Below are positions 1 to 8,258 of a DNA stretch of 64,000 nucleotides, piece by piece. The stretch lies in assembly GCF_963677195.1 (NCBI RefSeq), contig NZ_OY781918.1:4142923-4206922 (forward strand), given 5' to 3'. A program made the translations under genes and the position numbers. Below the pieces are notes generated by a model. It was given only the letters and a program-made list of their open reading frames with translations. It searched no databases and had not been told where the DNA came from. The DNA is from an uncultured Marinifilum sp. (GTDB taxonomy: Bacteria > Bacteroidota > Bacteroidia > Bacteroidales > Marinifilaceae). Every line of letters starts with the position of its first letter. Within the stretch, counting starts at the first letter, position 1.

Positions 1-13
1 AGAAAATTAGAAT

Positions 14-1651
14 TTAATTTTTACGTTCCAATTCTCGTAGGTTTTCCATCTTTTTTATTAAAAGATACGAATTGATATCACCTAAGTGTTCCTTCACTTT
101 TTTGTTTCCAAACTCATAAACCTTATCAACTAAACCATCCAGAAAATCTCTATCGTGCGAAACAACAATTATGGTTCCGTCAAAATCTTTTAATGCAGCT
201 TTTAAAATATCTTTGGTTTTCATATCCAAATGATTGGTTGGCTCATCGAGAATCAATAAATTCACTGGTTCAAGAAGTAACTTAATCATTGCCAACCTTG
301 TTTTTTCTCCTCCCGAAAGAACTTTTACTTTTTTTGTTGAATTATCACCACCAAACATAAAAGCACCTAAAATATCCTTTAACTTGGTACGAACATCTCC
401 TTTTGCTACATGATCAATAGTTTGAAAAACCGTTAAATCCTCATCCATTAAAGAAGCCTGATTCTGAGCAAAATACCCAATCATACTATTATGACCTAAA
501 GTAAGTGTTCCACCATGATCAATTTCCTGCATAATAGCTTTTACTAAAGTAGATTTACCTTCTCCATTTCGCCCTACAAACGCTATTTTTTCGCCTCTTT
601 CGAGAGTAAAATTAACATTCTCGAACACCAAATGCTCGCCATAATATTTATTCACATCCTCCATAATTACGGGATAATTTCCCGACCGTGGCGAAGGTGG
701 AAATTTTAATCTCAAAGCCGAAGTGTCTTCTTCATCCACCTCAATAATATCAAGTTTCTCTAACATCTTTACACGCGATTGAACCTGCAAAGTTTTTGAA
801 TATGTTCCCTTAAATCGTTCAATAAATGCTCGATTCTCGGCAATCATTTTTTGTTGTTCGTCGTAAGCTTTTTGCTGATGAATTCGTCTATCTTTTCGCA
901 ATTCCAAATACTCAGAATAAGTTGCTTTGTAATCGTAAATTCGGCCCATTGTAATCTCAATGGTTCGCGAAGTAATATTATCAACAAAAGCACGGTCGTG
1001 AGAAATAACCATTACCGCTTTCCCCGAATTGATCAAAAAATCTTCTAACCACTGAATCGACTCAATATCCAAATGATTGGTTGGCTCATCCAAAAGAATT
1101 AAATCTGGTTTCTTTAATAAAATTTTTGCCAGTTCGATTCTCATTCTCCAACCACCACTAAACTCACTAGTTGGTCGGGTAAAATCTTCCCGCATAAAAC
1201 CTAAGCCCAAAAGCGCCTTCTCTACTTCTGCATCGTAATTAATCTCTTCAATAGAGTAAAACGATTCGCTTAAAGCCGATACATCTTCAATTAGTTTATA
1301 GTAACTTTCCGATTCAAAATCGGTACGTGAAGCAAGTTGTTGGTTCAAATCCTCAATTTGCTTTTCCATTTCAAAAATATGAGAAAAAGCCTGAGCTGTT
1401 TCCTCAAAAACAGTTCGCGTATTGGAAGTCATTAAATGCTGAGGAAGATAAGCAATGGTTTTATCTTTTGGACTGGAAACACGTCCGCGTGTAGCAGTAT
1501 CAACGCCTGCAATAATTTTTAATAAAGTCGATTTTCCAGCCCCATTTTTTCCCATTAAGGCAATACGATCCTTCTCATTAATTACAAACGAAATATCCTT
1601 AAACAGAGTTGTTCCTCCAAACTCAACAGCCAATGCGTCTACACTAATCAT
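14..1651 (-). CDS. ABC-F family ATPase (ribosome-associated type)
   Basis: Two ABC ATPase cassettes lie on one 545-residue chain with no membrane segment, which is the ABC-F layout; characterised members (EttA, Uup, YbiT, YheS) act on ribosomes rather than in transport. Cassette 1 has Walker A GKNGAGKST at residues 34-42, signature FSGGWRMR and Walker B LILLDEPTNHLD. A charged helical linker follows, then cassette 2 with GRNGEGKST, LSGGEKTR and LILDEPTNHLD. The ATG at 1651 was chosen over an upstream in-frame TTG at 1675 because a promoter -7 box (1673-1680) overlaps that TTG. The stop lies 13 bases from the window edge. Which ABC-F subgroup it belongs to cannot be decided by eye. Confidence 0.93.
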   Translation of the reverse strand: MISVDALAVEFGGTTLFKDISFVINEKDRIALMGKNGAGKSTLLKIIAGVDTATRGRVSSPKDKTIAYLPQHLMTSNTRTVFEETAQAFSHIFEMEKQIEDLNQQLASRTDFESESYYKLIEDVSALSESFYSIEEINYDAEVEKALLGLGFMREDFTRPTSEFSGGWRMRIELAKILLKKPDLILLDEPTNHLDIESIQWLEDFLINSGKAVMVISHDRAFVDNITSRTIEITMGRIYDYKATYSEYLELRKDRRIHQQKAYDEQQKMIAENRAFIERFKGTYSKTLQVQSRVKMLEKLDIIEVDEEDTSALRLKFPPSPRSGNYPVIMEDVNKYYGEHLVFENVNFTLERGEKIAFVGRNGEGKSTLVKAIMQEIDHGGTLTLGHNSMIGYFAQNQASLMDEDLTVFQTIDHVAKGDVRTKLKDILGAFMFGGDNSTKKVKVLSGGEKTRLAMIKLLLEPVNLLILDEPTNHLDMKTKDILKAALKDFDGTIIVVSHDRDFLDGLVDKVYEFGNKKVKEHLGDINSYLLIKKMENLRELERKN

Positions 1652-1672
1652 CTTTTTAGTTTTTATGAGCCG

Positions 1673-1701
1673 CAAAGATAATTACTTTCCTGAATTCCAA
1701 A
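1673..1701 (-). promoter_or_regulatory. Bacteroidetes-type promoter of the ABC-F gene
   Basis: Read on the minus strand, TATCTTTG (1673-1680) matches the Bacteroidetes -7 consensus TAnnTTTG exactly, and a TTTG (1698-1701) lies 17 bases upstream as a candidate -33 element (usual spacing about 19). Transcription would start about 15 bases before the ATG at 1651. Confidence 0.6.
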
Positions 1702-1740
1702 ATATACTTTAACAATTCTATCATCAGAAAAATTTAAACT

Positions 1741-1765
1741 AAAAAAGCACCCCAAAATGGGATGC
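1741..1765 (-). terminator. Terminator of the coiled-coil lipoprotein gene
   Basis: On the minus strand GCATCCC / GGGGTGC (one G-T pair, five-base loop) is followed by at least six T. It lies 28 bases past the stop of the lipoprotein gene and before the ABC-F promoter. Confidence 0.8.
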
Positions 1766-1792
1766 CTTTGTAATACAAGCTTTGTATGTATG

Positions 1793-2665
1793 TTATTTTA
1801 CAGCTACAACTAAGTATTTCGAAGCCTTCCAGAATTCTTCCGGATTTAAAATTGTAATTGCCTCAATCTCTTTTTCGCTTCCTTCTATTCTGTACGAATC
1901 GCTTGGATGTGAAGTAACAATACTTACTTTTTTACCCGAAACCGGAATACTAGTAGTTTGAGTAATATCAATATCATTAAAATTTTCAGGATTAATTTTT
2001 TGGTTCAATTTATTTGTTGCTCCAATTCCTAGTAATCCACCTTCGCTAGTAACAACTTGCTTTAATTTTAATTCTTTGATATCGCCAATTACATAATGTC
2101 CAGTATTTAAACTGCTTATTTGCTCTTCAATTATTCTATCCTTATTTTCATTTTCGGTGTTTAAAGCAACAAGTGTACCGTTTAATTCTGTTACTTGTCC
2201 ATTTAAACTCTCAACTTCGACATTTAATTTAGCTACTTGCGCCGATAATGCTGTTAAGGAAGCATCTTTCTCTTTAATTTGTGTTTTTAGTCCCGCAACC
2301 AGCTTCTTCAATTTTGAGTTTTGATACCAGCTATTCTTTAACTTCTTGTCAAGACTTTCTATTTTCGCTTTGTTCTCTTCTAAAAGATCACGAACTAAAC
2401 TTAAATCAGTTACAATTTGTTCTTTTTGTCCTACCGAAGGATTCTCGCTTGCATTTACTGCAATAATTTGCTCTTTTTCTTTAATGATATTCAAATTGGC
2501 AGCAATTACATCGAACGATTCAACAAAATCATCGATGGTAGAATCTTTTTCCTGAGCCATTTGCGTAAGCTGAATATTTTGCTCGCGAAGTTGCTTTAAT
2601 TCTTTTTGGTTACAAGCAGTAAAAAAAACTGGTAATACTAATAATGCAAATACTAACTTTCTCAT
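1793..2665 (-). CDS. Coiled-coil lipoprotein of unknown function
   Basis: The 290-residue protein starts with a lipoprotein signal peptide (hydrophobic run, then FFTAC with lipid-modified Cys about residue 18). Residues from about 20 to 190 are a long heptad-rich coiled coil (many Leu, Glu, Lys, Asn, including repeats such as LNVEVESLNGQVTELNG). A compact C-terminal domain of about 100 residues contains ITQTTSIPVSGKKVSIVTSHP. I do not recognise a catalytic motif. The layout recalls the Bacteroides Cbp1-type collagen-binding lipoproteins, but that is only a resemblance of architecture. It is a single-gene unit with its own terminator and a -7 box at 2703-2710. It probably sits at the outer membrane as a spacer or adhesin. 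Confidence 0.75.
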   Translation of the reverse strand: MRKLVFALLVLPVFFTACNQKELKQLREQNIQLTQMAQEKDSTIDDFVESFDVIAANLNIIKEKEQIIAVNASENPSVGQKEQIVTDLSLVRDLLEENKAKIESLDKKLKNSWYQNSKLKKLVAGLKTQIKEKDASLTALSAQVAKLNVEVESLNGQVTELNGTLVALNTENENKDRIIEEQISSLNTGHYVIGDIKELKLKQVVTSEGGLLGIGATNKLNQKINPENFNDIDITQTTSIPVSGKKVSIVTSHPSDSYRIEGSEKEIEAITILNPEEFWKASKYLVVAVK

Positions 2666-2702
2666 AATTTTAATTTTTAAACAGTTTACATCAATTCAAA
2701 TT

Positions 2703-2710
2703 CAAACTTA
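2703..2710 (-). promoter_or_regulatory. -7 promoter box for the coiled-coil lipoprotein
   Basis: TAAGTTTG on the minus strand matches TAnnTTTG. No clear -33 TTTG is found at the usual distance, so the call rests on one element and its position 38 bases before the start codon. Confidence 0.4.
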
Positions 2711-2859
2711 CCTATGAGAATACTATGCCGTGTTTTCTACTTATCTCATTAAGGCCAATTTAAACCACATAAAACACTGAATGATTGAACATTTGAATCT
2801 GTTATTTTTTTTAATGCTAAAAAAAAATGCAATTTTTAACTTTAAAAGTGTGGGAAAGT

Positions 2860-2889
2860 TTCTACAATTTGTAGAATTTAATTCTACAA
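2860..2889. repeat. Overlapping inverted repeats built on TTCTACAA
   Basis: Three copies of one octamer alternate in direction: TTCTACAA (2860-2867), TTGTAGAA (2869-2876) and TTCTACAA (2882-2889). The first pair is a palindrome with one central base. The second pair extends to a perfect 9-base stem (2869-2877 / 2881-2889) with a 3-base loop. The repeats sit just past the terminator of the sugar-kinase gene and upstream of the lipoprotein gene. Confidence 0.6.
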
Positions 2890-2913
2890 AAAAAAGCCTG
2901 TACAAGACAGGCT
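2888..2913 (-). terminator. Terminator of the sugar transporter-kinase operon
   Basis: On the minus strand a perfect 7-base stem AGCCTGT / ACAGGCT with a 5-base loop is followed by a run of eight T. A second perfect 10-base hairpin (2923-2946, TGCTTTCGAA / TTCGAAAGCA, AAAA loop) lies between the kinase stop and this terminator. Confidence 0.85.
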
Positions 2914-2962
2914 GGAGGAATGTGCTTTCGAAAAAATTCGAAAGCATCGGTTTTTATTATTT

Positions 2963-3913
2963 TTAATTTTTATTCCATATTAATGCAGCAGCACCTAATA
3001 CAGCAGCATTATCTTTTATGCCAGAGGGTAATACTTTAATTTTATTCCTGTATATGGAAAGCAATTCTTTTTCTAATGTTTCACGAACCGGATCGAACAG
3101 AATATCTCCTGCCTTGGTTAAACCTCCAAAAAGAAATATAGCTTCGGGACTGGTTACAGCCACAACATTTGCCAAAACTTCGCCTAACATTTTTGCTGTA
3201 TAAGAAAAAGTTTCCTTTGCTACTAAATCTCCTCGCCATGCTGCCTCGGCAACCATTTTAGCTGTTAGTTGACTAAAAGGAATATCTCTTAATTCGCTTT
3301 CGCCTAAATGGCGAGCCAACAATTTATAAACAGTTCTTTTAACTCCCGTTGCCGAAACATAAGTTTCTAAACATCCTTTTCTTCCACAGCCGCATTCTCT
3401 CCCGCTTTTGCGCACAATCATGTGTCCTACTTCACCAGCAAAACCATCGTGTCCGTATAAAAGATCGCCATTAACGATGATTCCACTCCCCAATCCGGTT
3501 CCCAATGTAATCACCATAAAATTATTCATCTCTTTAGCTGCACCAAATACCTTCTCGCCCATGGCTGCCGCATTGGCATCGTTAGTAATAATAACGGGAA
3601 CATCAATTCTTTTTTTAACCAAATCAACCAAAGGTACACTACCCTTCCATCTTAAGTTAGCAGCATTTTCAATAGTACCCGAATAATAACTTGCATTAGG
3701 CGCTCCAATTCCTACTCCAATTATTTCCAGCTTCTCTCTCGATTTATCAAGAACACTGTTCACATTATCAAATAACTCATCCAAATAGTTATTTATATCT
3801 TCATGCTTTTGAGTGGGTATATTTCCAGTAAGTAAACATTTTCCTTCCTCGTCGATACAACCAAAAACAGTATTAGTTCCACCTATATCAATACCTAAAA
3901 CAACTTTTTTCAT
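2963..3913 (-). CDS. ROK family sugar kinase, probable glucokinase
   Basis: This 316-residue protein is a cytoplasmic ROK kinase that would phosphorylate a hexose with ATP. The N-terminal phosphate loop is GIDIGGTNT (residues 7-15), and ITNDANAAAMGE carries the catalytic Asp. TLGTGLGSGII follows, then the ROK zinc motif CGCGRKGCLETYVSATG. No helix-turn-helix precedes the kinase fold, so it is an enzyme and not a ROK repressor. It lies 20 bases behind the sugar transporter gene on the same strand, so uptake and phosphorylation are likely co-transcribed. Glucose is the likeliest substrate, but mannose, fructose or N-acetyl sugars cannot be excluded. Confidence 0.88.
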   Translation of the reverse strand: MKKVVLGIDIGGTNTVFGCIDEEGKCLLTGNIPTQKHEDINNYLDELFDNVNSVLDKSREKLEIIGVGIGAPNASYYSGTIENAANLRWKGSVPLVDLVKKRIDVPVIITNDANAAAMGEKVFGAAKEMNNFMVITLGTGLGSGIIVNGDLLYGHDGFAGEVGHMIVRKSGRECGCGRKGCLETYVSATGVKRTVYKLLARHLGESELRDIPFSQLTAKMVAEAAWRGDLVAKETFSYTAKMLGEVLANVVAVTSPEAIFLFGGLTKAGDILFDPVRETLEKELLSIYRNKIKVLPSGIKDNAAVLGAAALIWNKN

Positions 3914-3933
3914 TGTTAATATTTTTCAAAAAA

Positions 3934-5166
3934 TTAATTCGAATGTTTATGTCCTTTTAAAGCATAAAACAATATATAAGCATAACATAAAATGGCAACA
4001 ATAAAAGAATTGGCTAATCCAAAACTATCTGCTAACATTCCCATAATCATAGGAACAACCGCTCCACCAACAATTGCCAGACATAAAATTCCTGAGCCCT
4101 GACTGGTATGTTTTCCTAATCCATCAATGGCTAACGTAAATATTGTTGGAAACATGATAGAGTTAAATAATCCAACCAAAACAATACTCCAAAGGGCAAC
4201 ATAACCACTTGTTAACATACTTGTTACAATTAATACAACAACCATTACTGCATTAAATGCCAATACTTTTGATGCTGATATTTTTTGCATTACTGCTGAT
4301 CCGATAAAACGACCTACCATTGCTCCCCCCCAAAAAATAGAAAGGTATTTGGTTGCATCTGCTTCGCCAAATAAATGTAATCCTTCATCGCCAAAATACA
4401 TTACCAATGTACTACCTATTGATACCTCTGCTCCTACGTAAGTAAAAATTCCAAGAGCTCCTAAAACAAGATGGCGAAATTTCCAGGCAGAACCTTCGGC
4501 TTTAGCTTCTTCTGTATCCTGAATTTTAGGCAATTTTACAAAAGCAAAAACCAAAGCAATAATCACCAAAGCCAAAGCCAAACCAACATAAGGCAACTGC
4601 ACCGCCTCGGCCTTACTGTTTATATCCTGACTTACATTATCTAATATTAGCCATCCACCAAAAATTGGAGCAACAGTAGTTCCCAGTGCATTAAATCCTT
4701 GTGTTAAATTTAATCGGCTCGATGCAGTTTCAGGTGTTCCCAACTCGGCAACATAGGGATTAGCTGCTACCTGAAGCACTACAATACCAGAGGCTAAAAT
4801 AAATAAAGCCCCTAAGAAAAAGCCATAAGATAATAAAGCTGCAGCAGGATAAAACAATAATGCTCCTAAACCAGCAACTCCTAATCCTGTTACGATACCC
4901 ATTTTATAACCTATTTTTCCAATAATCCAACCTGCTGGAAGCGACATTAAAAAATAAGCACCAAAAAATGTAAACTGAACCAACATTGCCTGTGTAATGC
5001 TTAAATCGAACAATCCCCTTAAATGTGGAATTAGAATATCATTCATACAGGTAAGAAATCCCCACATAAAAAATAAGGAAGTAAGAAGTGCTAAAGCACC
5101 TTTAAAATTCATTCCCGCTTTAGAAGAATAATTATTAGATGTTACATTCGTATTAATAGATACCAT
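3934..5166 (-). CDS. Sugar MFS transporter of the FucP/GluP family
   Basis: The 410-residue protein has about twelve membrane segments and the family signature MWGFLTCMNDILIPHL near residues 40-55, seen in FucP and in glucose/galactose (GluP) proton symporters. Conserved PYVAELG and LGTTVAPIFGG segments agree with this family. It heads an operon with the ROK kinase. The AraC regulator gene at 5416 is divergent from it across 249 bases. Hexose:H+ symport is family knowledge; the exact sugar is inferred from the kinase neighbour. The start ATG at 5166 is the first in frame, and the next Met (MNFKG) is only 18 residues further. Confidence 0.88.
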   Translation of the reverse strand: MVSINTNVTSNNYSSKAGMNFKGALALLTSLFFMWGFLTCMNDILIPHLRGLFDLSITQAMLVQFTFFGAYFLMSLPAGWIIGKIGYKMGIVTGLGVAGLGALLFYPAAALLSYGFFLGALFILASGIVVLQVAANPYVAELGTPETASSRLNLTQGFNALGTTVAPIFGGWLILDNVSQDINSKAEAVQLPYVGLALALVIIALVFAFVKLPKIQDTEEAKAEGSAWKFRHLVLGALGIFTYVGAEVSIGSTLVMYFGDEGLHLFGEADATKYLSIFWGGAMVGRFIGSAVMQKISASKVLAFNAVMVVVLIVTSMLTSGYVALWSIVLVGLFNSIMFPTIFTLAIDGLGKHTSQGSGILCLAIVGGAVVPMIMGMLADSFGLANSFIVAILCYAYILFYALKGHKHSN

Positions 5167-5257
5167 ATCTTAAAATTTTCAATCGTTTGAACAAGTATTT
5201 GCAAATGTCGATCATTTTAAACAAATAATATTTTACTATTTTACCATTTACTTGTAC

Positions 5258-5265
5258 TATATTTG
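5258..5265 (+). promoter_or_regulatory. Possible -7 box for the AraC regulator gene
   Basis: TATATTTG matches TAnnTTTG. It is about 150 bases before the start codon, so a long leader would follow, and no convincing -33 TTTG is present. Confidence 0.3.
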
Positions 5266-5415
5266 CACTTATCTACTTTTAACATACTAACAATGATAAC
5301 TTATTGTAATTTACAGATTACAAAATATCATTATTTGTTATTTCATTTATTATCGAAAGTAACTTAATATTAGAAAATCGTATATCATTAAAATTATAAT
5401 AAAAACATTACAAGT

Positions 5416-6279
5416 ATGTCCTTGATACTCGAAGAAATATCTGTAAAAAATGAACACTCGTTTCGCTCTAAAATTGATGTTTTACCTCACATTGAGGTAC
5501 CCTGGCATCATCACCCCGAGTTTGAACTAATTTATATAGAAAAAAGTAAAGGAACTTTGGTTGTTGGCGATTGTATCGATCATTTTAAAGATGGAGATAT
5601 GGTTTTTATAGGTCCCAACACACCACATGTAATGAAAAATGAAGACTCTTACTATCAGAACAAGTCTGACTTGAAAGCAATAGCCTGGGTGGTTCACTTT
5701 AGAGAGGATTCTTTTGGCAAAGAATTTTTTCTTTTGCCTGAAATGCAAAAAATAAGAGAGTTTCTGGTAAAATCATTTCAAGGAATAAGGATTGAAGGAA
5801 GTAGTAAATACAAAATTATTCAACTTTTAAAGAATCTACATTCTGCCGATTATTCTGAAAGAATTATTTTCCTATTACAAATTCTGCGCATTATTTCTTT
5901 ATCGGATGAACTGGAATACCTGGCTTCGAAAAGTTTTGTAGATTCTTTTAGCCAAAGTAGCAATCATAAGTTGTATAAAATATACGAATATGTAAGCAAA
6001 AACTTCCAGGATAAAATTGAATTAGATGAAGCTGCAAAAGTGGCAAATATGAGTAAAACTGCATTTTGCCGTTTTTTTAAAAATAAAACACAAAAAACCT
6101 TCTCCGAATTTTTAAATGAAATGCGTATTAATTATGCTAAAAAATTATTGGCCGAAGGAAAATTAAGTGTCTCCCAAATTGCTTACGAATGTGGTTTTAA
6201 CAGTCCATCTTATTTTAATAAACAATTTAAAGCCAGTACTGGAAAAGCACCTTTACAACTACGCGGAAAAAGTTTATAA
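5416..6279 (+). CDS. AraC family regulator with cupin sensor domain
   Basis: This 287-residue protein has an N-terminal cupin/AraC-binding domain: HHHPEFELIYI near residue 35, and DGDMVFIGPNTPHVM around 70-80. A C-terminal pair of helix-turn-helix motifs spans about residues 190-285 and includes LDEAAKVANMSKTAFCRFFK and ISQIAYECGFNSPSYFNKQFK-type sequence. It is divergent from the transporter-kinase operon, so it is a good candidate to control that operon in response to sugar. It is convergent with the metallophosphoesterase gene, leaving a 14-base gap and no clear terminator. Confidence 0.9.
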   Translation: MSLILEEISVKNEHSFRSKIDVLPHIEVPWHHHPEFELIYIEKSKGTLVVGDCIDHFKDGDMVFIGPNTPHVMKNEDSYYQNKSDLKAIAWVVHFREDSFGKEFFLLPEMQKIREFLVKSFQGIRIEGSSKYKIIQLLKNLHSADYSERIIFLLQILRIISLSDELEYLASKSFVDSFSQSSNHKLYKIYEYVSKNFQDKIELDEAAKVANMSKTAFCRFFKNKTQKTFSEFLNEMRINYAKKLLAEGKLSVSQIAYECGFNSPSYFNKQFKASTGKAPLQLRGKSL

Positions 6280-6293
6280 CTACATAATTAGTA

Positions 6294-7166
6294 TTAATAT
6301 AAATCTCGGCAGTGCATAAGTAATTCTTCCGAATTGGCATAATTTTTATCGGCACTTATTAATAAATATTTTTTTTCCAGATCGCCTAAACATCCGGCAC
6401 TGCTACAAATTCTAAGCTGATGGTCTCCAACAGTTTCAGCACCATAGTAAGCAGCAATATGACCACATACCAAAGTTTTCATTGGCCTTTCAAGCCGATC
6501 TTCACTACTTAATTTTAACAAATCATCAATATACTTTAAATAGTCATCTCCATATTCCTTTTCGTTTCCATTCATTAAAATATCCCATAAAAGTTCACCT
6601 TCCTTTGTATTCATAAAATTAAAACCAACATGCATATTATATTTGTCGATACTCTTTATATGTTCTTTAAAATTAGGTTTATGGTTCATTCTTTTTAAAT
6701 CGTTAAGGCTCACAGTATTTTTTGATCCATAACAATTAGAGGCTCCTGCATGATTAATTAAAACACCTCCATGGGTTCGTATCATAATTGGCATATCTAT
6801 AAAAAACGAAACTATCTCTTTCCTTACTTTTTTAATTCTATTCTCGAACCACGTAGTAAATTCTAAAGGCCCTTTTTGTAATGGAATATGATATATATGA
6901 ACAAACTCATGATTACCAAGCAAACAAATTACATCATTACCTTTTGTGTTTGCCTTTAAATGCATTAACTCCTGCATTATCTCCAGCGATTCGTCTTTCT
7001 GTTTTCCTGGATATGCATGAATTAGATCTCCTAAAAAAATCAAATAATCTGCCTCTCCATTCTCTTTTAAGCTATTGTAAGTTTTCAAAACTTGTCTAAA
7101 ATCAAAACCGTTGCCATGTATATCCGACACAATCATTAACTTACCTGAAGAAATATCAAGAATCAT
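6294..7166 (-). CDS. Calcineurin-like metallophosphoesterase
   Basis: The 290-residue cytoplasmic protein carries the ordered metal-binding motifs of the calcineurin-like phosphoesterase superfamily: VSDIHGNG (D15, H17), FLGDLIHAYPG, LLGNHEFVHI, LINHAGA, and VCGHIAAYYG near the C terminus. The arrangement is closest to PPP-type protein phosphatases or diadenosine tetraphosphatase-like enzymes. The usual GDLVDRG is altered to GDLIHAY, losing the Asp-Arg pair of classical Ser/Thr phosphatases, so the substrate is uncertain. It is a single-gene unit. Confidence 0.8.
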   Translation of the reverse strand: MILDISSGKLMIVSDIHGNGFDFRQVLKTYNSLKENGEADYLIFLGDLIHAYPGKQKDESLEIMQELMHLKANTKGNDVICLLGNHEFVHIYHIPLQKGPLEFTTWFENRIKKVRKEIVSFFIDMPIMIRTHGGVLINHAGASNCYGSKNTVSLNDLKRMNHKPNFKEHIKSIDKYNMHVGFNFMNTKEGELLWDILMNGNEKEYGDDYLKYIDDLLKLSSEDRLERPMKTLVCGHIAAYYGAETVGDHQLRICSSAGCLGDLEKKYLLISADKNYANSEELLMHCRDLY

Positions 7167-7276
7167 ATTTATAAAATATTAAAATTACCCATTAATAGAT
7201 CTGTAAAAGTTCTATATTTTTAATAAATTAAAAAAGTTTGATCTATTTTTAAGTAACATTTTAAAATTAATATATC

Positions 7277-7606
7277 ATGTTAAAGGAATTAATAAAAAAT
7301 ACTCACAAATATTTTTGGAATCTTAACAGCGACGGTGATGTTATTTTAGGAAGTTCGGACCTAGACCCAAAAGCAAGAGTAACTTTTACATATACTAAAA
7401 AATGGGTTTATATAGCTCCAATAGTGGAAGATATGCCAGGTACTTATATAGGTAAACCAGAAATTTTCCTTAAAAAAACTGCAGAATACGAACAAGTTGT
7501 TGAGTTAATAAAACTAGTAAAAGCTTTTTTAAAAACTGATTCCAAATTAAATCCTGATAAAACCTTCAAAAATACAATGAAACTGTTACGCAAATATTAT
7601 CAGTAA
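7277..7606 (+). CDS. Small conserved-looking protein, function unknown
   Basis: This 109-residue soluble protein has no signal peptide and no family I recognise. The N-terminal half looks beta-rich (DGDVILGSSDLDPKARVTFTY, then KKWVYIAPIVEDMPG) and the C-terminal half is a lysine-rich helix ending LLRKYYQ. Its stop is 10 bases before the next gene on the same strand, so the two are probably co-transcribed. The coding call rests on codon use like the neighbours, a clean ATG and this spacing. Confidence 0.65.
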   Translation: MLKELIKNTHKYFWNLNSDGDVILGSSDLDPKARVTFTYTKKWVYIAPIVEDMPGTYIGKPEIFLKKTAEYEQVVELIKLVKAFLKTDSKLNPDKTFKNTMKLLRKYYQ

Positions 7607-7616
7607 TAATATTCAG

Positions 7617-8165
7617 ATGAGAAAATCACAACTTATCATTTTTGTTTGCTGCCTTTTTTTTGCTTTAAATGGATATGCACAAACAAATAAAAAACTTACA
7701 ATCGGAGATCCATTCCCCACCATAAAAGGAAAACTACTCTCGTCGAAAAAAATAAGTATACCCGATCATTGTAAGGGTAAAGTGTCTGTATTAATAATTG
7801 CTTTTAAAAGAGAAACTCAAGCTCAGGTTAACACATGGACTCAACCTTTAATGAAAGAATTTGGCATGCATAAAGATTTCAGATTTATAGAAATCCCAAT
7901 GATAAGTAGTTTCTTTAACTGGATGTCGGGCTATATCGACAATGGAATGCGCAAAGGAATTGTTCCTTCCATGCATAAAAATGTTATGACTTATTATGGT
8001 CCATTAAATTCCTATTATAAATATTTTGATGTTAGCGACAAAAAATTATGTTATGTGTTTTTATTAGATAGAAATGGCAATATTCTATTAATTGATAAAG
8101 GAAAAGCACAAGAGCGTAATCTGCTTTTATTAACAAATAAAATTAAAGAACTAATTGGTTCTTAA
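7617..8165 (+). CDS. Secreted thioredoxin-fold protein resembling ATP10
   Basis: The 182-residue protein has a Sec signal peptide (cut after about GYAQ, residue 21). The remainder reads like a redoxin-fold domain: IGDPFPTIKG, then GKVSVLIIAFKRETQAQVNTW, a middle helical part, and YVFLLDRNGNILLIDKGKA as the final strand-turn-strand. No CxxC pair is present, so it is not a disulfide oxidoreductase of the usual kind. The pattern resembles the ATP10 family, known in mitochondria for ATP synthase assembly and also present in bacteria with unknown role. That match is made from memory of the motif, not a search. Confidence 0.55.
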   Translation: MRKSQLIIFVCCLFFALNGYAQTNKKLTIGDPFPTIKGKLLSSKKISIPDHCKGKVSVLIIAFKRETQAQVNTWTQPLMKEFGMHKDFRFIEIPMISSFFNWMSGYIDNGMRKGIVPSMHKNVMTYYGPLNSYYKYFDVSDKKLCYVFLLDRNGNILLIDKGKAQERNLLLLTNKIKELIGS

Positions 8166-8258
8166 ACACATTAATTCTAATTGCACCTTTTTCCTGATTT
8201 CTTCTGAAGTTTAGCTAATAAAATATAATTTTACGCTTTCAACATAAACACAAACAGA

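Noticed and set aside
2923..2946. 10-base hairpin followed by T-rich sequence read as a plus-strand terminator
   Set aside because: There is no plus-strand gene before it; both neighbours are on the minus strand.
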